The position numbers and the translations under genes are program-made. A stretch of DNA of 64,000 nucleotides, from contig NZ_DATJTC010000011.1 of NCBI RefSeq assembly GCF_035503745.1, positions 124,001 to 188,000 on the forward strand, in the 5' to 3' direction. Positions 53,385 to 62,597 of this stretch are shown piece by piece. This stretch comes from Dyella_B sp035503745. Lineage in GTDB: Bacteria > Pseudomonadota > Gammaproteobacteria > Xanthomonadales > Rhodanobacteraceae. Each line of letters opens with the position of its first letter. Position 1 is the stretch's first letter. The notes under the pieces are model-generated. The model saw only the letters and a program-made list of their open reading frames with translations. It was not told where the DNA came from and did not search any database.

Positions 53385-54257
53385 ATGACTACCACTCACA
53401 CCCTTCAGAAACATGCCGTCGGTGACCTGGGGCAACTGTTGCGCCACTGGCGGGACGTGCGTGGCATCAGCCAGCTCAACCTCGCGCTCGACGCCGGCAT
53501 GTCGCAGCGGCATTTGAGTTTTGTCGAAAGCGGCCGAAGCACGCCCAGCCGCCAGGTGTTGACCAGCATCGCGCAAGCCCTGGATGTTCCGTTGCGCGAG
53601 CGCAACGCTATCTTTCTCGCCGCCGGCTACGCACCACTGTATTCCGAAGCGTCGTGGGATGCGCAGGAGATGCAAGGCATCAAGCGCGCGCTCGACCGCA
53701 TGCTGTGCCAGCACGATCCGTTTCCCGCGATCGTGATGGACCGCTACTGGAATGTGCTGGCCGCCAATGCATCGTCCCCGCGTTTTTTCGGATGGTTTAT
53801 CGACATGGCGGCGCGCAAAGGTCCGCGCAACATGCTGCATCTCATCTTCGATCCGGATGGCATGCGGCCGTTCGTGGCGGAGTGGGAAACAGTCGCCCAA
53901 AGCTTGATCCAGCGCATCCGCCGCGAAGCGGTAGGACACGTATTGGACGAGGGCACACGCCACCTGCTCGACGCCCTGTTCGCGTATCCCGGCGTCGATG
54001 CTGCGTGGCGTCTGCAGGGCGCCGCCGGGCCGGCGCCGAACTTGCCGATGATCCCCTTGGGGTTTCGCAAGGGCGACAAGGTGCTGCGCTATTTTTCGAT
54101 GGTGACCACGGTGGGGGCGCCACAAAGCGTGGCCGCGCAGGAGCTGCGCATCGAGTCATTGTTTCCCGCCGACGAGGAAACCGAGCGGGCTCACGAGGCA
54201 TGGATGTCGGCAAGTCACGCGCCGGCGCAGCCCGAAGGCGGGCGCGGGGGCCGCTAA
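53385..54257 (+). CDS. XRE-family regulator with MmyB-like ligand domain
   Basis: A 290-residue regulator. A helix-turn-helix at about 15-72 reads GISQLNLALDAGMSQRHLSFVESGRS. A C-terminal domain of the MmyB type (about 105-270) contains DRYWNVLAANASS and the YFSMVTTVGAPQ segment. Proteins of this kind bind small hydrophobic ligands and often regulate an adjacent oxidoreductase or AhpD-like gene, so the upstream gene is a likely target. The Gly/Arg-rich tail is probably disordered. It converges with the MFS gene. Confidence 0.9.
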   Translation: MTTTHTLQKHAVGDLGQLLRHWRDVRGISQLNLALDAGMSQRHLSFVESGRSTPSRQVLTSIAQALDVPLRERNAIFLAAGYAPLYSEASWDAQEMQGIKRALDRMLCQHDPFPAIVMDRYWNVLAANASSPRFFGWFIDMAARKGPRNMLHLIFDPDGMRPFVAEWETVAQSLIQRIRREAVGHVLDEGTRHLLDALFAYPGVDAAWRLQGAAGPAPNLPMIPLGFRKGDKVLRYFSMVTTVGAPQSVAAQELRIESLFPADEETERAHEAWMSASHAPAQPEGGRGGR

Positions 54258-54313
54258 GCCAGCCGCGCATGCACCCATCGTGAAGATGAAAGGATGGCTG
54301 GCGTTGCCGTTTG

Positions 54314-55645
54314 CTACTCGCGCGCCGCCAGCGCGCGATTGACGCGCAGCGCAATCAGCGTGCAGGCCACGCCCGAGAGCAGGTACACGCTCACCGCCAC
54401 CAGCCCGAATCGCGAAGACAAGCCCAGCGCCACCAGCGGTGCGAACGCGGCGCCGATCAGCCAGGCGAAATCGCTGGTGAGTGCGGCGCCGGTATAGCGC
54501 AGGTGAATTTCGAAGTTGGAGGTGACGCTGCCCGCCGCCTGCCCGTACGAAAGCCCCAGCAGGGCGAAGCCCACCACGATGAAGGTATCCTGCGCCGCTT
54601 CGCCGCCGCCGAGCAACCGGGGCGCGAACAGCGCGAAAATGCCGATCAGGATGGCGGCGGTGCCCAGCGTCGTGCGCCGCCCGATGCGGTCGGCGATGAT
54701 GCCCGAGGCGATGATGCCCAGGATGCCCGCGGCGGCGCCGACGATCTGCACGGCCAGCACCGAGTTCACCGATTGCACGTTGCCCAGGCTGATCCAGGAG
54801 ATCGGGAAGATCGAAACCAGATGGAACAGCGCGTAGCTTGCCAGCGCGGCGAACGCGCCTACGAAAATGTTGTAGCCCTGCCGGCGCAGCATGTCGATGA
54901 TGCCGATCGGTTCGAGTGCGCGTTCTTCCATCGCGCGGGTGTATTCCTCCGTCACCACCAGCCGCAGGCGCGCGAACAGCGCCACCACGTTGATGGCGAA
55001 GGCAACGAAGAACGGATAGCGCCAGCCCCATTCCAGGAAGTCCTCGCTGGACAGCTGCCCGTGCAGGTAAAGAAACAGGGCGCAGGCGATCATGAAGCCG
55101 ATCGGCGCGCTCAGCTGCCCGAGCATCGCATACCAGCCGCGACGCTCAGGCGGCGTGTTCAGTGCCAGCAGCGAGGGCAGGCCATCCCACGAGCCGCCCA
55201 GCGCGATGCCCTGCATGAGCCGGAAAAACGCCAGCAGGCCGATCGACCAACTGCCGATGGTGATGTAGTTGGGCAGAAAGGCCATGCCCGCAGTGGAGCT
55301 GCCGAGCAGGAAAAGCGCGATGGTCAGTTTGGTGCCGCGGCTCCAGCGCCGCTGGAACGACATGAAGATGGTGGTGCCGATCGGACGCGCGATGAAGGCC
55401 AGCGGGAAGATCGCGAAGGAAAGCAGGATGCCGTCAAGCTTGGACTCGAACGGAAAAAAGACCTGCGGAAACACCAGCACGCAGGCGATGCCGAACACGA
55501 AGAAATCGAAGTATTCCGACGTTCTGCCGATCACCACGCCGATGGCGATCTCGCCCGGCGCCACCTTGGCATGGGCATGGATGCGGCTGAGCTCGTCAGC
55601 GGTATAGCCGGCCGGTTCGCGCTGTTCCTGAAACGTACTTGACAT
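54314..55645 (-). CDS. MFS transporter, metabolite:H+ symporter type
   Basis: A 443-residue twelve-helix transporter. Charged loop motifs of the family are seen in the loops after helix 2 (ARPIGTTIFMSFQRRWSRGTK) and helix 8 (ADRIGRRTT). RLMQGIALGGSWDG matches the MHS subfamily that imports organic acids such as citrate, ketoglutarate or shikimate. The exact substrate cannot be assigned. The polar N-terminal 30 residues are cytoplasmic. It is divergent from cyoA. Confidence 0.88.
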   Translation of the reverse strand: MSSTFQEQREPAGYTADELSRIHAHAKVAPGEIAIGVVIGRTSEYFDFFVFGIACVLVFPQVFFPFESKLDGILLSFAIFPLAFIARPIGTTIFMSFQRRWSRGTKLTIALFLLGSSTAGMAFLPNYITIGSWSIGLLAFFRLMQGIALGGSWDGLPSLLALNTPPERRGWYAMLGQLSAPIGFMIACALFLYLHGQLSSEDFLEWGWRYPFFVAFAINVVALFARLRLVVTEEYTRAMEERALEPIGIIDMLRRQGYNIFVGAFAALASYALFHLVSIFPISWISLGNVQSVNSVLAVQIVGAAAGILGIIASGIIADRIGRRTTLGTAAILIGIFALFAPRLLGGGEAAQDTFIVVGFALLGLSYGQAAGSVTSNFEIHLRYTGAALTSDFAWLIGAAFAPLVALGLSSRFGLVAVSVYLLSGVACTLIALRVNRALAARE

Positions 55646-55799
55646 CGTCGTTGCTCGGAAGAGGGTGTGTGCGCCGGATACAGCATGGCACCATCACTGC
55701 GGCAACGCCACACCCCCATTCGGGGCAATTGCGTGATGGCAGCGGATCGGCGTACCTTGTAAGGGCAGTACCCCTTTCCCTTTGGTCGCGTCGCCGGTC

Positions 55800-56765
55800 A
55801 TGTCCATGAAGGCTCTCCGAGGACTGCTCCTGCCTGCCGTTGCCCTCTTGGCAGGGTGCCATGCGGTTATCATGTCGCCGTCGGGTGATCTGGCGCTGCA
55901 AGAGCGCGATCTGATCATCTATTCGGTGGTGCTGATGCTGCTGATCATCGTGCCGGTGATGGTACTGATCGTACTGTTCGCCTGGCGCTACCGGGCCTCC
56001 AACAAGGACGCCCACTACGACCCGGATTGGGATCACTCCACCATGCTGGAGCTTTTGATCTGGGCCGCACCGCTACTGATCATCATCGCGCTGGGCGCGC
56101 TGACCTGGGTCAGCACCCACAAGCTCGATCCGTTCCGCCCGCTGGACCGCATCGCCGAAGGCCGTCCGGTGCCGGCGGACATGAAGCCGCTGGAAGTGGA
56201 CGTGGTCGCACTGGACTGGAAGTGGCTGTTTATCTACCCCGAACAGGGGATCGCCACGGTCAACGATCTGGCCGCTCCGGTGGACCGGCCCATCCAGTTC
56301 AAGATTACCGCCTCGACAGTGATGAATTCGTTCTTCATCCCTGCCCTGGCCGGCCAGATCTATGCCATGCCCAACATGGAAACCCAGCTCCAGGCGGTGA
56401 TCAATAAACCCGGTAATTTCGAAGGTTTTTCAGCCAATTACAGTGGAGATGGCTTCTCCGGCATGAAGTTCGTTTTCCATGCCTTGAGCAACGACGGTTT
56501 CGCCCAGTGGATTGCGCAGGCCAAGGCCAGCGGCCATGCGCTCAACCGTGAGGAGTACATGAAGCTCGTCGCGCCCAGTTCGAACGAGCCGGTGCATCGT
56601 TATGGCACGGTCGATGCCACGCTGTACCAGGCCATTCTCACCAACTGCGTGCAGCCGGACAGCATGTCCTGCATGCCCCCGATGAAGCCGGCCGATGCCG
56701 GTGCGATGCAAACCGGCAGCGATGCGAACGGCATGGCCGTCGCGCCGATGTCCCATTCCCAGTAA
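55800..56765 (+). CDS. cyoA: cytochrome bo3 ubiquinol oxidase subunit II
   Basis: A 321-residue lipoprotein subunit. The signal ends with lipobox L-A-G-C, two membrane segments follow, and then a cupredoxin domain. The copper-A cysteines of cytochrome c oxidases are missing (the segment reads NYSGDGFSGMKF), which identifies a quinol oxidase. ATGs at 55800 and 55806 are both possible. It is the first of four contiguous cyo genes; a 154-base gap separates it from the divergent MFS gene. Confidence 0.93.
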   Translation: MSMKALRGLLLPAVALLAGCHAVIMSPSGDLALQERDLIIYSVVLMLLIIVPVMVLIVLFAWRYRASNKDAHYDPDWDHSTMLELLIWAAPLLIIIALGALTWVSTHKLDPFRPLDRIAEGRPVPADMKPLEVDVVALDWKWLFIYPEQGIATVNDLAAPVDRPIQFKITASTVMNSFFIPALAGQIYAMPNMETQLQAVINKPGNFEGFSANYSGDGFSGMKFVFHALSNDGFAQWIAQAKASGHALNREEYMKLVAPSSNEPVHRYGTVDATLYQAILTNCVQPDSMSCMPPMKPADAGAMQTGSDANGMAVAPMSHSQ

Positions 56766-56792
56766 TCCGCAGGACAGTGTAAGGGTACCCAG

Positions 56793-58796
56793 ATGCTTGC
56801 CCATCCCGACCTTACCAAGCTCATTTTCGGTCGCCTCACCATCGACCAGTTGCCGCTGCATGAGCCGATCGTGGTAGGCACCTTCATCGTGGTGGCGCTA
56901 GGCGCGATCGCGCTGCTGGGCGCGGTGACGTATTTCCGCCTGTGGGGTTACCTGTGGCGGGAGTGGTTCACCAGCATCGATCACAAGAAGATCGGCGTGA
57001 TGTACATCATCCTTGCGCTGGTGATGCTGCTGCGCGGTTTTTCCGACGCGATCATGATGCGCGCGCAGCAGGCGATCTCCTTCGGCCACAACACGGGCTA
57101 CTTGCCGCCGTTCCACTACGACCAGATTTTCACCGCGCACGGCGTGATCATGATTTTCTTCGTGGCCATGCCGTTCGTGAACGGCCTGATGAATTTCGTG
57201 ATGCCGCTGCAGATCGGCGCGCGCGACGTGGCGTTTCCGTTCCTCAACAATTTCAGCCTGTGGATGACCATTTCCGGCGCGGTGCTGGTGATGATCTCGC
57301 TGTTCGTGGGCGAGTTCGCCCGCACCGGCTGGCTGGCGTATCCCCCGTTGTCGGACATCGTGTCCAGTCCGGATGCGGGTGTGGATTACTACATCTGGGC
57401 GTTGCAGATCGCGGGTGTGGGGACGTTGTTATCGGGCGTCAACCTGCTTACCACCATCATCAAGATGCGCGCGCCGGGCATGACGCTGATGCGCATGCCG
57501 ATCTTCACCTGGACGGCGCTGTGCACGAACGTGCTGATCGTGGCGGCGTTCCCGGTGCTCACCGCCGCGCTGGCGCTGCTGGCGCTGGATCGTTATGCCG
57601 GCACCAACTTCTTCACCACCATGCTTGGCGGCAACGCCATGATGTACGTCAACCTGATCTGGATCTGGGGCCATCCGGAGGTGTACATCCTGGTGCTGCC
57701 GGCGTTCGGCGTGTTCTCCGAGGTCACGGCCACGTTTTGCCGCAAGCGCCTGTTCGGCTACGCATCGATGGTGTATGCCACGGTGGTGATCACGGTGCTG
57801 TCATACCTGGTGTGGCTGCACCATTTCTTCACCATGGGTTCCGGTGCCAGCGTCAATTCGTTCTTCGGCATCACCACGATGATCATTTCGATCCCCACGG
57901 GCGCGAAGATCTTCAACTGGCTGTTCACCATGTATCGCGGCCGCATCCACTTCGAGCTGCCGATGATGTGGACGGTGGCGTTCATGATCACTTTCGTCAT
58001 CGGCGGCATGACCGGGGTGATGCTGGCCATCCCGCCGGCGGACTTCACGCTGCACAACAGCTTGTTCCTGATTGCGCATTTCCACAACGTCATCATCGGC
58101 GGCGTGCTGTTTGGCATGTTCGCCGGGGTCAATTACTGGTTTCCCAAGGCTTTCGGTTTCAGGCTCGATCCGTTCTGGGGCAAGTGCGCGTTCTGGTTCT
58201 GGGTGGTGGGCTTCTACTTTGCCTTCATGCCGCTGTACGTGCTCGGCTTCATGGGCGTTACGCGCAGGCTCAGCCATTTCGACAATCCGGACTTGCAGAA
58301 ATGGTTTGTCATTGCCGCCTTCGGAGCGTTCCTGATCCTGCTTGGCATTCTCAGCATGCTGATGCAGTTCTACGTCAGTTTCCGCGATCGGGAGAAGCTG
58401 CGCGACGTTACCGGCGATCCGTGGGACGCGCGCACGCTGGAGTGGTCCACGTCCTCGCCGCCGCCCAAATACAACTTCGCCTTCACGCCGCTGATCCACG
58501 ACAACGATGCCTGGTGGCAGATGAAGCAGCATCGCTATCAGCGGCCGTTGCAGGGCTTCCAGCCGATCCACATGCCCAAGAACACCGGCGCGGGCATGAT
58601 CATGGCCGGGTTTGCCACCGTGTTCGGCTTTGCGATGATCTGGTACATGTGGCCGCTGGCCATCGTGTCGTTCGTGGCGCTGCTGGCCACCGCCATCGGC
58701 CATACCTTCAACTACGACCGCGACTACTACATCCCCAGCGATGACGTGGCGCGCGTCGAGGCAGCCCGCACGGAGCTCCTGGCCAGCCATGTCTAG
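56793..58796 (+). CDS. cyoB: cytochrome bo3 ubiquinol oxidase subunit I
   Basis: A 667-residue haem-copper oxidase core with about 15 membrane segments. The copper-B/haem region includes WGHPEVYILVLPAFG with the His-Tyr pair, HHFFTMG, and the late His ligands in LIAHFHNVIIGG. It oxidises quinol, reduces oxygen and pumps protons. No cyoE (haem O synthase) lies in this operon, so haem O must come from a gene elsewhere. It overlaps cyoC by eight bases. Confidence 0.96.
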   Translation: MLAHPDLTKLIFGRLTIDQLPLHEPIVVGTFIVVALGAIALLGAVTYFRLWGYLWREWFTSIDHKKIGVMYIILALVMLLRGFSDAIMMRAQQAISFGHNTGYLPPFHYDQIFTAHGVIMIFFVAMPFVNGLMNFVMPLQIGARDVAFPFLNNFSLWMTISGAVLVMISLFVGEFARTGWLAYPPLSDIVSSPDAGVDYYIWALQIAGVGTLLSGVNLLTTIIKMRAPGMTLMRMPIFTWTALCTNVLIVAAFPVLTAALALLALDRYAGTNFFTTMLGGNAMMYVNLIWIWGHPEVYILVLPAFGVFSEVTATFCRKRLFGYASMVYATVVITVLSYLVWLHHFFTMGSGASVNSFFGITTMIISIPTGAKIFNWLFTMYRGRIHFELPMMWTVAFMITFVIGGMTGVMLAIPPADFTLHNSLFLIAHFHNVIIGGVLFGMFAGVNYWFPKAFGFRLDPFWGKCAFWFWVVGFYFAFMPLYVLGFMGVTRRLSHFDNPDLQKWFVIAAFGAFLILLGILSMLMQFYVSFRDREKLRDVTGDPWDARTLEWSTSSPPPKYNFAFTPLIHDNDAWWQMKQHRYQRPLQGFQPIHMPKNTGAGMIMAGFATVFGFAMIWYMWPLAIVSFVALLATAIGHTFNYDRDYYIPSDDVARVEAARTELLASHV

Positions 58797-59427
58797 TACA
58801 TCGATCAGCATGACGGCGGACAACGGCGCATCCAAGGCGCTGAGCTTCCACGTGGAGGGCGAGCACCACGTACCCAATGGCACGCTGCTGGGTTTCTGGA
58901 TCTACCTGATGAGCGACTGCCTCATCTTCGCCTGCCTGTTCGCCGCCTATGGCGTGCTGGGGCGCGAATACGCCGGCGGTCCCACCACGGCGCAGGTGCT
59001 GGAGCTGCCGACGGTCGCGGTCAACACGACGCTGCTGCTGCTGTCTTCGATCACCTACGGCTTTGCGGTGCTGGAGATGCAGGCCAATCGCCGCGGCGTG
59101 ATGATGGTGTGGCTGGCGGTGACCGGCTTGCTCGGGGCCGGCTTCATTGCGCTGGAGCTGACCGAGTTCGCGCATCTGATCTCCATTGGCGCGGGACCGC
59201 AGCGCAGCGCGTTCCTGTCCTCGTTCTTCACCCTGGTCGGCACGCATGGCCTGCATGTCACCTCGGGCCTGATCTGGCTGGTGACGCTGATGGTGCAGGT
59301 CGGCAGGAAAGGCCTTACCCCCGCCAACAAGCGCCGCCTGATGTGCCTGTCCATGTTCTGGCACTTCCTGGATCTGATCTGGGTGGGCGTTTTCAGCTTC
59401 GTCTATCTGATGGGGGTGCTGCCATGA
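58789..59427 (+). CDS. cyoC: cytochrome bo3 ubiquinol oxidase subunit III
   Basis: A 212-residue five-helix protein of the oxidase subunit III family, with FWIYLMSDCLIFACLFAAYGVL near the start and GTHGLHVTSGLIWLV in the later helices. It starts at the ATG inside the end of cyoB. It is coupled to cyoD by a four-base overlap. Confidence 0.94.
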   Translation: MSSTSISMTADNGASKALSFHVEGEHHVPNGTLLGFWIYLMSDCLIFACLFAAYGVLGREYAGGPTTAQVLELPTVAVNTTLLLLSSITYGFAVLEMQANRRGVMMVWLAVTGLLGAGFIALELTEFAHLISIGAGPQRSAFLSSFFTLVGTHGLHVTSGLIWLVTLMVQVGRKGLTPANKRRLMCLSMFWHFLDLIWVGVFSFVYLMGVLP

Positions 59428-59819
59428 GCGAGCATGCCGATACGCAGCACGGCCACGACGACGCGCACGATCCCGATGGCGTGGGCGCGATCCACGCCAC
59501 CTTCAAGGGTTACATGACCGGCTTCGGTTTGGCGGCCATTCTCACCTTCATCCCGTTCTGGCTGGTCATGAGCGGCGCGTTCGCCAAGAGCGGCCCGGCC
59601 GATGCGTTGATCTTGCTGCTGGCCGGCATCCAGATCGTGGTGCACATGGTGTATTTCCTGCATATGAACACCAAGTCCGAGGGCGGCTGGAACATGCTGG
59701 CCTTCGTGTTCACGCTGGTGCTGGTGGTCATCACGCTAAGCGGCTCGATCTGGATCATGTACCACCTCAACGTCAACATGATGCCCTGGACCATGCAGGA
59801 TGCGCGCAACCAGCCGTGA
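59424..59819 (+). CDS. cyoD: cytochrome bo3 ubiquinol oxidase subunit IV
   Basis: A 131-residue three-helix protein. The His/Asp-rich N terminus (HADTQHGHDDAHD) precedes the GYMTGFGLAAILTFIPF helix and the VHMVYFLHMN segment typical of CyoD. It assists assembly of the copper-B site. It is the last gene of cyoABCD; a small GATCGTC/GACGATC hairpin (59857-59875) follows. Confidence 0.92.
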   Translation: MSEHADTQHGHDDAHDPDGVGAIHATFKGYMTGFGLAAILTFIPFWLVMSGAFAKSGPADALILLLAGIQIVVHMVYFLHMNTKSEGGWNMLAFVFTLVLVVITLSGSIWIMYHLNVNMMPWTMQDARNQP

Positions 59820-59915
59820 CGGCGGGCGCGCGGATGTGACACGTCGCCGCTGCGCCGATCGTCATCGCGACGATCCCGCTAAAATGTGCGGACAGCACCA
59901 TCGAGGTTCCATGTT

Positions 59916-60701
59916 GTGACCGCTCCCCCCCAGGATGCCGCGCGCGGGCCGCGCGGCCCGGTAGCGCTGACCCTGCTGGCCATCGTCGCCGCGGGCGTGT
60001 TCGCCGGCTTCATCGCACTGGGCAACTGGCAGGTGCGCCGCCTGGCCTGGAAGACGACGCTGATCGAGCACGTAAGCCAGCGCGTGCACGCACCGCCGGT
60101 GGCGCCGCCGGGCCCGGGCGAATGGGCGCACGTCACGGCCGATGCCGACGAATACCGGCACGTGCGCGTTTCGGGCGTGCTGCTGAACGATCGCCAGACG
60201 CTGGTGTGGACCGCCAGCGACGAAGGCAGCGGCTTTTGGGTCATGACCCCGCTGCGCACTGACGACGGCAGCATCGTGATGATCAACCGCGGCTTCGCGC
60301 CCACCGACTGGTGCGGGCGCGACGGCCATTGCGCGGCCGGCCCCGCCGGTGAAGTGACCATCACCGGCCTGTTGCGCATGCCCGAGCCGCAGGGCTTCCT
60401 GCGCCATAACGATCCGGCGCGCAACAGCTGGTACACGCGCGACGTGGCGGCGATGGCGGCCGCGCGCGGGTTGCACGACGTGGCGCCCTATTTTATCGAT
60501 GCCGATGCGTCGCCCGCGTACGGCGCGCAGCCGTCATGGCCCGAAGGCGGCAAGACCGTGCTCGATTTTCCCAACAACCATCTCAGCTACCTGATCACTT
60601 GGTACTTGCTGGCGCTGATGACGCTGGCCGCCGCCATCTATGTCGGCTACGACGAATACCGCCTGCGCCGCGAGCTGAAGCAAACGCCGCCGCGCGGCTG
60701 A
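59916..60701 (+). CDS. SURF1-family oxidase assembly protein
   Basis: A 261-residue protein with N- and C-terminal membrane segments and a periplasmic domain. GNWQVRRLAWK near the start, VMINRGFAP in the middle and the FPNNHLSYLITWYLLA end are SURF1 hallmarks. SURF1 helps insert haem a or o into haem-copper oxidases, which fits its place just after cyoD. The GTG at 59916 has GAGG nine bases upstream. It converges with tetR with a two-base gap. Confidence 0.92.
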   Translation: MTAPPQDAARGPRGPVALTLLAIVAAGVFAGFIALGNWQVRRLAWKTTLIEHVSQRVHAPPVAPPGPGEWAHVTADADEYRHVRVSGVLLNDRQTLVWTASDEGSGFWVMTPLRTDDGSIVMINRGFAPTDWCGRDGHCAAGPAGEVTITGLLRMPEPQGFLRHNDPARNSWYTRDVAAMAAARGLHDVAPYFIDADASPAYGAQPSWPEGGKTVLDFPNNHLSYLITWYLLALMTLAAAIYVGYDEYRLRRELKQTPPRG

Positions 60702-60703
60702 TA

Positions 60704-61321
60704 TCAGCCGCGGGAGCCGAAGAACGTTGCGTGGAAGATCGTGCCTAGCGCGGTTTCTACGCCGGCATCGGTCATCTCGTTGGGCATGCTGATGTTGAAA
60801 TAAAGCGTGCCGTCGATCAGCGCCATCATCGCCAGCGCAAGATCGGGTGCGGGCGCGGGCAGGGGCCGCTTCATGCGCTCGCAGAATTGGGTGATGAAGT
60901 AGGCGATCACGTCGCGCTTTTCCAGGCACAGCACGTTCAGGCGCTGGCGGAATTTGCTGTCGCGCACGGCGTACAGGCGCGCTTCGGCCCACAGCACGTA
61001 GCTGGTGTGATCGCGATAACACTGGCTGTAGAACTGGGTCAGCTGCCGCTGCAGGTCTTCATCGGAGAGGTCGGCGTCGAGCAGTTGCTGCAGGTCCAGC
61101 TGGATGCTCTGGTGATCGTTCTTCAGCAGGTCGATGAACAGGTCCGACTTGCTCTTGAAGTTCGAATAGAACGCGCCGCGGGTATAGCCGGCGTGTGCGG
61201 CGATGTCTTCCACGCTGGTCGCGGACAGCCCCTTTTTGGCGATGACGGCCGCGCCCGCGTCCAGCAGGCGCTGGCGCGTCTGTTCGCGGGATTCCTCACG
61301 GGTCAGGCGTTTACGTGACAT
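60704..61321 (-). CDS. TetR-family repressor of the RND operon
   Basis: A 205-residue repressor. The N-terminal helix-turn-helix (about 12-55) reads TRQRLLDAGAAVIAKKGLSATSVEDIAAHAGYTRGAFYSNF, and the rest is a helical ligand domain like AcrR. It is divergent from the adaptor gene, with a palindromic operator-like sequence between. The ATG at 61321 gives MSRKRLTREES; a longer version would add residues from the operator region. Confidence 0.92.
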   Translation of the reverse strand: MSRKRLTREESREQTRQRLLDAGAAVIAKKGLSATSVEDIAAHAGYTRGAFYSNFKSKSDLFIDLLKNDHQSIQLDLQQLLDADLSDEDLQRQLTQFYSQCYRDHTSYVLWAEARLYAVRDSKFRQRLNVLCLEKRDVIAYFITQFCERMKRPLPAPAPDLALAMMALIDGTLYFNISMPNEMTDAGVETALGTIFHATFFGSRG

Positions 61322-61376
61322 ACGCCATGGTACCACGGCCGCCGGCACATGGATTCCAATACCATTTTGCATTCAG

Positions 61377-61390
61377 ATACAGATATGTAT
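61377..61390. promoter_or_regulatory. palindromic operator-like site
   Basis: ATACA-GATA-TGTAT is a perfect inverted repeat in the AT-rich part of the tetR-RND gap, 56 bases from the tetR start. It is a likely site for the adjacent TetR repressor. Confidence 0.6.
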
Positions 61391-61457
61391 TAGAATTCAT
61401 AACCGTATTGTGGCGAGGAGACTCGCCGACCTCCCCATCCGTCCCCAGGAGCGGCCT

Positions 61458-62597
61458 GTGAGTGACCGACAACTTTCCCCGCCTCGTGCGCCCGCGCTGC
61501 GGCGCGCCGTGCTTCCCCCCGCGCTGTTCGCCGCGCTGCTGGTGCTGGCCGGATGCCACCGGGCGCCGCCCGAATCCAATGCCGCGGTGCCGGTGATCGC
61601 GCTGCCGGTGCAGGCGGCCGCGCAGCCGTCCGGCGGCCGTTTCCCGGGCGAGGTCCACGCGCGCTACGAAATGCCGCTGTCCTTCCGCGTCGGTGGCCAG
61701 CTGGTATCGCGTGCGGTCGACACCGGCGATACGGTCAAGCAGGGCCAGGCACTGGCGCAGTTGGACCCCAAGGACGCCGCCGACCAGCTCAGCGCTGCAC
61801 AGGCCGCGCTGGCGGCAGCCGAACACCGCCTGCTGTGGGCCACCCAGCAACGCGATCGCGACGAGGCCCAGTTCAAGCAGAACCTGATCAGCCAGCAGCA
61901 ACTGGAGCAGACCCAGGATGCCTACGCCTCGGCGCTGGCCGGTCGCGACCAGGCGAAACAGCAATGGCAGCTGGCCCAGAACCAGTCGCGCTACACCACC
62001 CTGGTCGCCGATCACGATGGCGTGATCACCAGCCGGCAGGCCGAGGTAGGGCAGGTGTTGGCCGCCGGGCAGCAGGTGTTCGGCTTTGCGTGGTCGGGTG
62101 AGCGCGAGGTGTACGTGGATGTGCCGGAAAGCCGCATTGGTGACGTCACCGTCGGCCAGCCCGCATCCGTGACCTTGCCAGCCGTGCCAGGCCGCGTGTT
62201 TGACGCGCACGTGCGCGAAGTGTCGCCGTTGGCCGATGCGCAGTCGCGTACCTATCGGGTGAAGCTCACGCTCGATCCGTCCGCCGCCGCGTTGCCACTG
62301 GGCATGACCGCCGAGGTTGCGCTGCACGCGCGACCGGTAGCCGGCGCGATGGTAAGCATTCCCGCCACCGCGCTGTTTCATCAGGGCGAGCATCCGGCGG
62401 TATGGGTGGTGAGCCCCACAGACTCGACACTGGCATTGCGGCCGGTCGTGGTGGTCCGTTACGGCGAGCGCGACGTGTTGATCGACGGTGGCCTGAAAGC
62501 GGGCGAACGCATCGTCATGCAAGGCGTGCATACCGTTTCCGCCGGCGAAAAAGTCGTGCCGATCGCGCCGCCGCATCCAGAGGATGCACCGCAATGA
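61458..62597 (+). CDS. RND efflux periplasmic adaptor lipoprotein
   Basis: A 379-residue adaptor. The GTG at 61458 has AGGAG six bases upstream and gives a lipoprotein signal ending L-A-G-C. Lipoyl halves (FRVGGQLVSRAVDTGDTVKQGQ and LVADHDGVITSRQAEVGQVL) flank a Gln-rich coiled coil, followed by a barrel. It couples the RND pump to an outer-membrane channel not encoded here. It overlaps the pump gene by four bases. Confidence 0.92.
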   Translation: MSDRQLSPPRAPALRRAVLPPALFAALLVLAGCHRAPPESNAAVPVIALPVQAAAQPSGGRFPGEVHARYEMPLSFRVGGQLVSRAVDTGDTVKQGQALAQLDPKDAADQLSAAQAALAAAEHRLLWATQQRDRDEAQFKQNLISQQQLEQTQDAYASALAGRDQAKQQWQLAQNQSRYTTLVADHDGVITSRQAEVGQVLAAGQQVFGFAWSGEREVYVDVPESRIGDVTVGQPASVTLPAVPGRVFDAHVREVSPLADAQSRTYRVKLTLDPSAAALPLGMTAEVALHARPVAGAMVSIPATALFHQGEHPAVWVVSPTDSTLALRPVVVVRYGERDVLIDGGLKAGERIVMQGVHTVSAGEKVVPIAPPHPEDAPQ

